Source: Plasmopara viticola
Lineage: Eukaryota > Oomycota > Peronosporomycetes > Peronosporales > Peronosporaceae
Direction: 5' to 3'
Assembly: GCA_001695595.3 (NCBI GenBank)
Contig: MBPM02000037.1
Coordinates: forward strand, 620,001-684,000
Length of the DNA stretch: 64,000 nucleotides
Below are positions 31,748 through 42,900 of this stretch, one piece after another. A program made the translations under genes and the position numbers. Every line of letters starts with the position of its first letter. Within the stretch, counting starts at the first letter, position 1. The notes beneath the pieces are model-generated. The model did not search any database. It was not told the DNA's origin and worked only from the letters and a program-made list of their open reading frames with translations.

Positions 31748-32481
31748 CTAGACCAGTGCTTAATGTTGTGCATCTTCTGCCTCATTAGAGGACGCTTATG
31801 GCTCTTGATTAAGCACCGACTATTACTTTCATTAGACTTCATTTATATGTCGTGGCGATGTAGTCATGGAATTGGCGCTCCTTTGGCTCAGTTGGTAGAG
31901 TAACAGTCTCATAATCTGAAGGTCGCCAGTTCGGTCCTGGCAGGGAGCACTAGACCAGTGCTTAATGTTGTGCATCTTCTGCCTCAATCGAGGACGCTTA
32001 TGGCTCTTGATTAAGCACCGACTATTACTTTCAGTAAACTTTATTTTAATGTCGTGGCGATGTAGCCATGGAATTGACGCTCCTTTGGCTCAGTTGGTAG
32101 AGCGTCAGTCTCATAATTTGAAGGTCGCTAGTTCGGTCCTGGCAGGGAGCACTAGACTAGTGCTTAATATTGTGCATCTTCTGCCTCATTCGAGGACGCT
32201 TATGGTTCTTGATTAAGCACCGACTTTTACTTTCTTTAAACTTTTCTTTCAATATCGTGGCGAAGTAGTCATGAAATGACGCTCCTTTGGCTCAGTTGGT
32301 AGAGCGTCAGTCTCATAATCTGAAGGTCGCCAGTTCGATCCTGGCAGGGAGCACTACACCAGTGCTTAATGTTGTGCATATTCTGCCTCATTAGAGGACG
32401 CTTAAGGCTCTTGATTAAGCACCGACTATTACTTCATTAAACTTCATTTCAATGTCGTGGCGAAGTAGTCATGGAAATGAC

Positions 32482-32554
32482 GCTCCTTTGGATCAGCTGG
32501 TAGAGCGTCAGTCTCACAATCTGAAGGTCGCCAGTTCGATCCTGGCAGGGAGCA
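32482..32554 (+). pseudogene. tRNA-Met derivative, anticodon CAC, D stem damaged
   Basis: CAC at 32,515-32,517. GATC in place of GCTC breaks one D-stem pair. Confidence 0.7.
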
Positions 32555-32885
32555 CTAGACCAGTGCTTAATATTGTGCATATTCTGCCTCATTCGAGGAC
32601 GCGTATGGTTCTTGATTAAGCACCGACTTTTACTTTCTTTAAACTTTTCTTTCAATATCGTGGCGAAGTAGTCATGAAATGACGCTCCTTTGGCTCAGTT
32701 GGTAGAGCGTCAGTCTCATAATCTGAAGGTCGCCAGTTCGATCCTGGCAGGGAGCACTACACCAGTGCTTAATGTTGTGCATCTTCTGCCTCATTAGAGG
32801 ACGCTTATGGCTCTTGATTAAGCACCGACTATTACTTTCATTAGACTTCATTTTAATGTCGTGGCGAAGTAGTCATGGAAATGAC

Positions 32886-32958
32886 GCTCCTTTGGCTCAG
32901 CTGGTAGAGCGTCAGTCTCACAATCTGAAGGTCGCCAGTTCGATCCTGGCAGGGAGCA
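32886..32958 (+). tRNA. tRNA-Met derivative, anticodon CAC (Val)
   Basis: CAC at 32,919-32,921, otherwise consensus with T17C; same form as 29,655. Confidence 0.8.
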
Positions 32959-35179
32959 CTAGACCAGTGCTTAATGTTGTGCATATTCTGCCTAATCAGA
33001 GGACGCTTATGGCTCTTGATTAAGCACCGACTATTATTTTTAAACTTTTCTTTCAATGTCGTGGCGAAGTAGTCATGGAATTGACGCTCCTTTGGCTCAG
33101 TTGTAGAGCGTCAGTCTCATAATCTGAAGGTCGCCAGTTCGATCCTGGCAGGGAGCACTACACCAGTGCTTAATGTTGTGCATCTTCTGCCTCATTAGAG
33201 GACGCTTATGGCTCTTGATTAAGCACCGACTATTACTTCTTTAGACTTCTTTCAATGTCGTGGCGAAGTAGTCATGGAATTGACGCTCCTTTGGCTCAGT
33301 TGGTAGAGCGTCAGTCTCATAATCTGAAGGTCGCCAGTTCGATCCTGGCAGGGAGCACTACACCAGTGCTTAATGTTGTGCATCTTCTGCCTCATTAGAG
33401 GACGCTTATGGCTCTTGATTAAGCACCGACTATTACTTTCTTTAACTTCTTTCAATGTCGTGGCGAAGTAGTCATGGAATTGACGCTCCTTTGGCTCAGT
33501 TGGTAGAGCGTCAGTCTCATAATCTGAAGGTCGCCAGTTCGATCCTGGCAGGGAGCACTAGACCAGTGCTTAATGTTGTGCATCTTCTGCCTTATCGAGG
33601 ACGCTTATGGCTCTTGATTAAGCACCGACTATTACTTTCTTTAAACTTTTCTTTCAATGTCGTGGCGAAGTAGTCATGGAATTGACGCTCCTTTGGCTCA
33701 GTTGGTAGAGCGTCAGTCTCATAATCTGAAGGTCGCCAGTTCGGTCCTGGCAGGGAGCACTAGACCAGTGCTTAATGTTGTGCATCTTCTGCCTCATTCG
33801 AGGACGCTTATGGCTCTTGATTAAGCACCGACTTTACTTTTTAAACTTTTCTTTCAATGTCGTGGCGAAGTAGTCATGGAATTGACGCTCCTTTGGCTCA
33901 GTTGGTAGAGCGTCAGTCTCATAATCTGAAGGTCGCCAGTTCGATCCTGGCAGGGAGCACTACACCAGTGCTTAATGTTGTGCATCTTCTGCCTCATTAG
34001 AGGACGCTTATGGCTCTTGATTAAGCACCGACTATTACTTCTTTAAACTTTTCTTTCAATGTCGTGGCGAAGTAGTCATGGAATTGACGCTCCTTTGGCT
34101 CAGTTGTAGAGCGTCAGTCTCATAATCTGAAGGTCGCCAGTTCGATCCTGGCAGGGAGCACTAGACCAGTGCTTAATGTTGTGCATCTTCTGCCTCATTA
34201 GAGGACGCTTATGGCTCTTGATTAAGCACCGACTTTTACTTTTTTTAATTTTTCTTTCAATGTCGTGGCGAAGTAGTCATGGAATTGACGCTCCTTTGGC
34301 TCAGTTGGTAGAGCGTCAGTCTCATAATCTGAAGGTCGCCAGTTCGATCCTGGCAGGGAGCACTACACCAGTGCTTAATGTTGTGCATATTCTGCATCAT
34401 AGAGGACGCTTATGGCTCTTGATTAAGCACCGACTATTACTCTCTTTAAACTTTTCTTTCAATGTCGTGGCGAAGTAGTCATGGAATTGACGCTCCTTTG
34501 GCTCAGTTGGTAGAGCGTCAGTCTCATAATCTGAAGGTCGCCAGTTCGATCCTGGCAGGGAGCACTAGACCAGTGCTTAATGTTGTGCATCTTCTGCCTC
34601 ATTCGAGGACGCTTATGGCTCTTGATTAAGCACCGACTTTTACTTTCTTTAAACTTTTCTTTCAATGTCGTGGCGAAGTAGTCATGGAATTGACGCTCCT
34701 TTGGCTCAGTTGGTAGAGCGTCAGTCTCATAATCTGAAGGTCGCCAGTTCGATCCTGGCAGGGAGCACTAGACGAGTGCTTAATGTTGTGCATATTCTGC
34801 ATCATAGAGGACGCTTATGGCTCTTGATTAAGCACCGACTTTTACTTTTTTTAATTTTTCTTTCAATGTCGTGGCGAAGTAGTCATGGAATTGACGCTCC
34901 TTTGGCTCAGTTGGTAGAGCGTCAGTCTCATAATCTGAAGGTCGCCAGTTCGATCCTGGCAGGGAGCACTAGACCAGTGCTTAATGTTGTGCATCTTCTG
35001 CCTCATTAGAGGACGCTTATGGCTCTTGATTAAGCACCGACTATTACTCTCTTTAAACTTTTCTTTCAATGTCGTGGCGAAGTAGTCATGGAATTGACGC
35101 TCCTTTGGCTCAGTTGGTAGAGCGTCAGTCTCATAATCTGAAGGTCGCCAGTTCGATCCTGGCAGGGAGCACTAGACCA

Positions 35180-35240
35180 GTGCTTAATGTTGTGCATCTT
35201 CTGCCTCATTAGAGGACGCTTATGGCTCTTGATTAAGCAC
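35180..35240 (+). other. Conserved trailer stem-loop (representative unit)
   Basis: Eight nt after the tRNA end, GTGCTTAAT (35,180-35,188) pairs with ATTAAGCAC (35,232-35,240). Inside, CCTC-ATTA-GAGG (35,204-35,215) forms a second small hairpin. The same arrangement is in nearly every unit. Differences fall mostly in the ATTA loop (ATCA, ATTC, AATC, ATTG, ATA), while CCTC/GAGG is usually kept. It lies within the predicted primary Pol III transcript. Role unknown. Confidence 0.6.
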
Positions 35241-35261
35241 CGACTATTACTCTCTTTAAAC

Positions 35262-35265
35262 TTTT
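35262..35265 (+). terminator. Pol III T4 terminator (representative unit)
   Basis: First TTTT downstream of the tRNA, 91 nt after its 3' end in AAACTTTTC. No T4 lies between, so the primary transcript should carry an unusually long trailer of about 90 nt. Present at the same place in almost every unit. Confidence 0.6.
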
Positions 35266-38200
35266 CTTTCAATGTCGTGGCGAAGTAGTCATGGAATTGA
35301 CGCTCCTTTGGCTCAGTTGGTAGAGCGTCAGTCTCATAATCTGAAGGTCGCCAGTTCGATCCTGGCAGGGAGCACTAGACCAGTGCTTAATGTTGTGCAT
35401 CTTCTGCCTCATTAGAGGACGCTTATGGCTCTTGATTAAGCACCGACTATTACTCTCTTTAAACTTTTCTTTCAATGTCGTGGCGAAGTAGTCATGGAAT
35501 TGACGCTCCTTTGGCTCAGTTGGTAGAGCGTCAGTCTCATAATCTGAAGGTCGCCAGTTCGATCCTGGCAGGGAGCACTAGACCAGTGCTTAATGTTGTG
35601 CATCTTCTGCCTCATTAGAGGACGCTTATGGCTCTTGATTAAGCACCGACTATTACTCTCTTTAAACTTTTCTTTCAATGTCGTGGCGAAGTAGTCATGG
35701 AATTGACGCTCCTTTGGCTCAGTTGGTAGAGCGTCAGTCTCATAATCTGAAGGTCGCCAGTTCGATCCTGGCAGGGAGCACTAGACCAGTGCTTAATGTT
35801 GTGCATCTTCTGCCTCATTAGAGGACGCTTATGGCTCTTGATTAAGCACCGACTATTACTCTCTTTAAACTTTTCTTTCAATGTCGTGGCGAAGTAGTCA
35901 TGGAATTGACGCTCCTTTGGCTCAGTTGGTAGAGCGTCAGTCTCATAATCTGAAGGTCGCCAGTTCGATCCTGGCAGGGAGCACTAGACCAGTGCTTAAT
36001 GTTGTGCATCTTCTGCCTCATTAGAGGACGCTTATGGCTCTTGATTAAGCACCGACTATTACTCTCTTTAAACTTTTCTTTCAATGTCGTGGCGAAGTAG
36101 TCATGGAATTGACGCTCCTTTGGCTCAGTTGGTAGAGCGTCAGTCTCATAATCTGAAGGTCGCCAGTTCGATCCTGGCAGGGAGCACTAGACCAGTGCTT
36201 AATGTTGTGCATCTTCTGCCTCATTAGAGGACGCTTATGGCTCTTGATTAAGCACCGACTATTACTCTCTTTAAACTTTTCTTTCAATGTCGTGGCGAAG
36301 TAGTCATGGAATTGACGCTCCTTTGGCTCAGTTGGTAGAGCGTCAGTCTCATAATCTGAAGGTCGCCAGTTCGATCCTGGCAGGGAGCACTAGACCAGTG
36401 CTTAATGTTGTGCATCTTCTGCCTCATTAGAGGACGCTTATGGCTCTTGATTAAGCACCGACTATTACTCTCTTTAAACTTTTCTTTCAATGTCGTGGCG
36501 AAGTAGTCATGGAATTGACGCTCCTTTGGCTCAGTTGGTAGAGCGTCAGTCTCATAATCTGAAGGTCGCCAGTTCGATCCTGGCAGGGAGCACTAGACCA
36601 GTGCTTAATGTTGTGCATCTTCTGCCTCATTAGAGGACGCTTATGGCTCTTGATTAAGCACCGACTATTACTCTCTTTAAACTTTTCTTTCAATGTCGTG
36701 GCGAAGTAGTCATGGAATTGACGCTCCTTTGGCTCAGTTGGTAGAGCGTCAGTCTCATAATCTGAAGGTCGCCAGTTCGATCCTGGCAGGGAGCACTAGA
36801 CCAGTGCTTAATGTTGTGCATCTTCTGCCTCATTAGAGGACGCTTATGGCTCTTGATTAAGCACCGACTATTACTCTCTTTAAACTTTTCTTTCAATGTC
36901 GTGGCGAAGTAGTCATGGAATTGACGCTCCTTTGGCTCAGTTGGTAGAGCGTCAGTCTCATAATCTGAAGGTCGCCAGTTCGATCCTGGCAGGGAGCACT
37001 AGACCAGTGCTTAATGTTGTGCATCTTCTGCCTCATTAGAGGACGCTTATGGCTCTTGATTAAGCACCGACTATTACTCTCTTTAAACTTTTCTTTCAAT
37101 GTCGTGGCGAAGTAGTCATGGAATTGACGCTCCTTTGGCTCAGTTGGTAGAGCGTCAGTCTCATAATCTGAAGGTCGCCAGTTCGATCCTGGCAGGGAGC
37201 ACTAGACCAGTGCTTAATGTTGTGCATCTTCTGCCTCATTAGAGGACGCTTATGGCTCTTGATTAAGCACCGACTATTACTCTCTTTAAACTTTTCTTTC
37301 AATGTCGTGGCGAAGTAGTCATGGAATTGACGCTCCTTTGGCTCAGTTGGTAGAGCGTCAGTCTCATAATCTGAAGGTCGCCAGTTCGATCCTGGCAGGG
37401 AGCACTAGACCAGTGCTTAATGTTGTGCATCTTCTGCCTCATCAGAGGACGCTTATGGCTCTTGATTAAGCACCGACTATTACTCTCTTTAAACTTTTCT
37501 TTCAATGTCGTGGCGAAGTAGTCATGGAATTGACGCTCCTTTGGCTCAGTTGGTAGAGCGTCAGTCTCATAATCTGAAGGTCGCCAGTTCGATCCTGGCA
37601 GGGAGCACTAGACCAGTGCTTAATGTTGTGCATCTTCTGCCTCATTAGAGGACGCTTATGGCTCTTGATTAAGCACCGACTATTACTCTCTTTAAACTTT
37701 TCTTTCAATGTCGTGGCGAAGTAGTCATGGAATTGACGCTCCTTTGGCTCAGTTGGTAGAGCGTCAGTCTCATAATCTGAAGGTCGCCAGTTCGATCCTG
37801 GCAGGGAGCACTAGACCAGTGCTTAATGTTGTGCATCTTCTGCCTCATTAGAGGACGCTTATGGCTCTTGATTAAGCACCGACTATTACTCTCTTTAAAC
37901 TTTTCTTTCAATGTCGTGGCGAAGTAGTCATGGAATTGACGCTCCTTTGGCTCAGTTGGTAGAGCGTCAGTCTCATAATCTGAAGGTCGCCAGTTCGATC
38001 CTGGCAGGGAGCACTAGACCAGTGCTTAATGTTGTGCATCTTCTGCCTCATTAGAGGACGCTTATGGCTCTTGATTAAGCACCGACTATTACTCTCTTTA
38101 AACTTTTCTTTCAATGTCGTGGCGAAGTAGTCATGGAATTGACGCTCCTTTGGCTCAGTTGGTAGAGCGTCAGTCTCATAATCTGAAGGTCGCCAGTTCG

Positions 38201-39969
38201 ATCCTGGCAGGGAGCACTAGACCAGTGCTTAATGTTGTGCATCTTCTGCCTCATCAGAGGACGCTTATGGCTCTTGATTAAGCACCGACTATTACTCTCT
38301 TTAAACTTTTCTTTCAATGTCGTGGCGAAGTAGTCATGGAATTGACGCTCCTTTGGCTCAGTTGGTAGAGCGTCAGTCTCATAATCTGAAGGTCGCCAGT
38401 TCGATCCTGGCAGGGAGCACTAGACCAGTGCTTAATGTTGTGCATCTTCTGCCTCATTAGAGGACGCTTATGGCTCTTGATTAAGCACCGACTATTACTC
38501 TCTTTAAACTTTTCTTTCAATGTCGTGGCGAAGTAGTCATGGAATTGACGCTCCTTTGGCTCAGTTGGTAGAGCGTCAGTCTCATAATCTGAAGGTCGCC
38601 AGTTCGATCCTGGCAGGGAGCACTAGACCAGTGCTTAATGTTGTGCATCTTCTGCCTCATCAGAGGACGCTTATGGCTCTTGATTAAGCACCGACTATTA
38701 CTCTCTTTAAACTTTTCTTTCAATGTCGTGGCGAAGTAGTCATGGAATTGACGCTCCTTTGGCTCAGTTGGTAGAGCGTCAGTCTCATAATCTGAAGGTC
38801 GCCAGTTCGATCCTGGCAGGGAGCACTAGACCAGTGCTTAATGTTGTGCATCTTCTGCCGCATTAGAGGACGCTTATGGCTCTTGATTAAGCACCGACTA
38901 TTACTCTCTTTAAACTTTTCTTTCAATGTCGTGGCGAAGTAGTCATGGAATTGACGCTCCTTTGGCTCAGTTGGTAGAGCGTCAGTCTCATAATCTGAAG
39001 GTCGCCAGTTCGATCCTGGCAGGGAGCACTAGACCAGTGCTTAATGTTGTGCATCTTCTGCCTCATTAGAGGACGCTTATGGCTCTTGATTAAGCACCGA
39101 CTATTACTCTCTTTAAACTTTTCTTTCAATGTCGTGGCGAAGTAGTCATGGAATTGACGCTCCTTTGGCTCAGTTGGTAGAGCGTCAGTCTCATAATCGG
39201 AAGGTCGCCAGTTCGATCCTGGCAGGGAGCACTAGACCAGTGCTTAATGTTGTGCATCTTCTGCCTCATCAGAGGACGCTTATGGCTCTTGATTAAGCAC
39301 CGACTATTACTCTCTTTAAACTTTTCTTTCAATGTCGTGGCGAAGTAGTCATGGAATTGACGCTCCTTTGGCTCAGTTGGTAGAGCGTCAGTCTCATAAT
39401 CTGAAGGTCGCCAGTTCGATCCTGGCAGGGAGCACTAGACCAGTGCTTAATGTTGTGCATCTTCTGCCTCATTAGAGGACGCTTATGGCTCTTGATTAAG
39501 CACCGACTATTACTCTCTTTAAACTTTTCTTTCAATGTCGTGGCGAAGTAGTCATGGAATTGACGCTCCTTTGGCTCAGTTGGTAGAGCGTCAGTCTCAT
39601 AATCTGAAGGTCGCCAGTTCGATCCTGGCAGGGAGCACTAGACCAGTGCTTAATGTTGTGCATCTTCTGCCTCATTAGAGGACGCTTATGGCTCTTGATT
39701 AAGCACCGACTATTACTCTCTTTAAACTTTTCTTTCAATGTCGTGGCGAAGTAGTCATGGAATTGACGCTCCTTTGGCTCAGTTGGTAGAGCGTCAGTCT
39801 CATAATCTGAAGGTCGCCAGTTCGATCCTGGCAGGGAGCACTAGACCAGTGCTTAATGTTGTGCATCTTCTGCCTCATAGAGGACGCTTATGGCTCTTGA
39901 TTAAGCACCGACTATTACTCTCTTTAAACTTTTCTTCCAATGTCGTGGCGAAGTAGTCATGGAATTGAC

Positions 39970-42900
39970 GCTCCTTTGGCTCAGTTGGTAGAGCGTCAGT
40001 CTCATAATCTGAAGGTCGCCAGTTCGATCCTGGCAGGGAGCACTAGACCAGTGCTTAATGTTGTGCATCTTCTGCCTCATTAGAGGACGCTTATGGCTCT
40101 TGATTAAGCACCGACTATTACTCTCTTTAAACTTTTCTTTCAATGTCGTGGCGAAGTAGTCATGGAATTGACGCTCCTTTGGCTCAGTTGGTAGAGCGTC
40201 AGTCTCATAATCTGAAGGTCGCCAGTTCGATCCTGGCAGGGAGCACTAGACCAGTGCTTAATGTTGTGCATCTTCTGCCTCATTAGAGGACGCTTATGGC
40301 TCTTGATTAAGCACCGACTATTACTCTCTTTAAACTTTTCTTTCAATGTCGTGGCGAAGTAGTCATGGAATTGACGCTCCTTTGGCTCAGTTGGTAGAGC
40401 GTCAGTCTCATAATCTGAAGGTCGCCAGTTCGATCCTGGCAGGGAGCACTAGACCAGTGCTTAATGTTGTGCATCTTCTGCCTCATTAGAGGACGCTTAT
40501 GGCTCTTGATTAAGCACCGACTATTACTCTCTTTAAACTTTTCTTTCAATGTCGTGGCGAAGTAGTCATGGAATTGACGCTCCTTTGGCTCAGTTGGTAG
40601 AGCGTCAGTCTCATAATCTGAAGGTCGCCAGTTCGATCCTGGCAGGGAGCACTAGACCAGTGCTTAATGTTGTGCATCTTCTGCCTCATTAGAGGACGCT
40701 TATGGCTCTTGATTAAGCACCGACTATTACTCTCTTTAAACTTTTCTTTCAATGTCGTGGCGAAGTAGTCATGGAATTGACGCTCCTTTGGCTCAGTTGG
40801 TAGAGCGTCAGTCTCATAATCTGAAGGTCGCCAGTTCGATCCTGGCAGGGAGCACTAGACCAGTGCTTAATGTTGTGCATCTTCTGCCTCATTAGAGGAC
40901 GCTTATGGCTCTTGATTAAGCACCGACTATTACTCTCTTTAAACTTTTCTTTCAATGTCGTGGCGAAGTAGTCATGGAATTGACGCTCCTTTGGCTCAGT
41001 TGGTAGAGCGTCAGTCTCATAATCTGAAGGTCGCCAGTTCGATCCTGGCAGGGAGCACTAGACCAGTGCTTAATGTTGTGCATCTTCTGCCTCATTAGAG
41101 GACGCTTATGGCTCTTGATTAAGCACCGACTATTACTCTCTTTAAACTTTTCTTTCAATGTCGTGGCGAAGTAGTCATGGAATTGACGCTCCTTTGGCTC
41201 AGTTGGTAGAGCGTCAGTCTCATAATCTGAAGGTCGCCAGTTCGATCCTGGCAGGGAGCACTAGACCAGTGCTTAATGTTGTGCATCTTCTGCCTCATTA
41301 GAGGACGCTTATGGCTCTTGATTAAGCACCGACTATTACTCTCTTTAAACTTTTCTTTCAATGTCGTGGCGAAGTAGTCATGGAATTGACGCTCCTTTGG
41401 CTCAGTTGGTAGAGCGTCAGTCTCATAATCTGAAGGTCGCCAGTTCGATCCTGGCAGGGAGCACTAGACCAGTGCTTAATGTTGTGCATCTTCTGCCTCA
41501 TTAGAGGACGCTTATGGCTCTTGATTAAGCACCGACTATTACTCTCTTTAAACTTTTCTTTCAATGTCGTGGCGAAGTAGTCATGGAATTGACGCTCCTT
41601 TGGCTCAGTTGGTAGAGCGTCAGTCTCATAATCTGAAGGTCGCCAGTTCGATCCTGGCAGGGAGCACTAGACCAGTGCTTAATGTTGTGCATCTTCTGCC
41701 TCATTAGAGGACGCTTATGGCTCTTGATTAAGCACCGACTATTACTCTCTTTAAACTTTTCTTTCAATGTCGTGGCGAAGTAGTCATGGAATTGACGCTC
41801 CTTTGGCTCAGTTGGTAGAGCGTCAGTCTCATAATCTGAAGGTCGCCAGTTCGATCCTGGCAGGGAGCACTAGACCAGTGCTTAATGTTGTGCATCTTCT
41901 GCCGCATTAGAGGACGCTTATGGCTCTTGATTAAGCACCGACTATTACTCTCTTTAAACTTTTCTTTCAATGTCGTGGCGAAGTAGTCATGGAATTGACG
42001 CTCCTTTGGCTCAGTTGGTAGAGCGTCAGTCTCATAATCTGAAGGTCGCCAGTTCGATCCTGGCAGGGAGCACTAGACCAGTGCTTAATGTTGTGCATCT
42101 TCTGCCTCATTAGAGGACGCTTATGGCTCTTGATTAAGCACCGACTATTACTCTCTTTAAACTTTTCTTTCAATGTCGTGGCGAAGTAGTCATGGAATTG
42201 ACGCTCCTTTGGCTCAGTTGGTAGAGCGTCAGTCTCATAATCTGAAGGTCGCCAGTTCGATCCTGGCAGGGAGCACTAGACCAGTGCTTAATGTTGTGCA
42301 TCTTCTGCCTCATTAGAGGACGCTTATGGCTCTTGATTAAGCACCGACTATTACTCTCTTTAAACTTTTCTTTCAATGTCGTGGCGAAGTAGTCATGGAA
42401 TTGACGCTCCTTTGGCTCAGTTGGTAGAGCGTCAGTCTCATAATCTGAAGGTCGCCAGTTCGATCCTGGCAGGGAGCACTAGACCAGTGCTTAATGTTGT
42501 GCATCTTCTGCCTCATTAGAGGACGCTTATGGCTCTTGATTAAGCACCGACTATTACTCTCTTTAAACTTTTCTTTCAATGTCGTGGCGAAGTAGTCATG
42601 GAATTGACGCTCCTTTGGCTCAGTTGGTAGAGCGTCAGTCTCATAATCTGAAGGTCGCCAGTTCGATCCTGGCAGGGAGCACTAGACCAGTGCTTAATGT
42701 TGTGCATCTTCTGCCTCATTAGAGGACGCTTATGGCTCTTGATTAAGCACCGACTATTACTCTCTTTAAACTTTTCTTTCAATGTCGTGGCGAAGTAGTC
42801 ATGGAATTGACGCTCCTTTGGCTCAGTTGGTAGAGCGTCAGTCTCATAATCTGAAGGTCGCCAGTTCGATCCTGGCAGGGAGCACTAGACCAGTGCTTAA

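Larger units (their letters stand above)
27229..34767 (+). tRNA. tRNA-Met(CAT) cluster, diverged part: 27 of 38 units
   Basis: 73-nt genes (72 where marked *) with CAT anticodon start at 27,229, 27,431, 27,633, 28,037, 28,239, 28,846, 29,251, 29,453, 30,058, 30,462*, 30,664, 31,068, 31,270, 31,473, 31,877, 32,079, 32,281, 32,684, 33,086*, 33,285, 33,485, 33,687, 33,887, 34,089*, 34,290, 34,492 and 34,695. The 72-nt copies lack one of the D-loop G18-G19 pair. Copies at 27,633, 30,058 and 30,462 have a weakened anticodon stem (AGGT), and 30,664 has an acceptor mismatch. The other 11 units of this stretch have changed anticodons or internal terminators and are listed separately. Confidence 0.9.
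34896..39840 (+). tRNA. tRNA-Met(CAT) cluster, core run 1: 25 genes
   Basis: Gene starts are 34,896 + 203n for n = 0 to 24 (last 39,768-39,840), each 73 nt. All copies appear identical in the tRNA except the one at 39,159, where T41 is G (A-G mismatch in the anticodon stem). Spacer variants are nearly limited to the loop of the trailer hairpin (ATCA for ATTA in units near 37,440, 38,254, 38,660 and 39,268) and one CCGC change near 38,859. Confidence 0.95.

Noticed and set aside
35172..35265. C/D-box or H/ACA snoRNA in the trailer
   Set aside because: No RUGAUGA/CUGA pair and no ACA at a suitable distance; only the stem-loop is supported.
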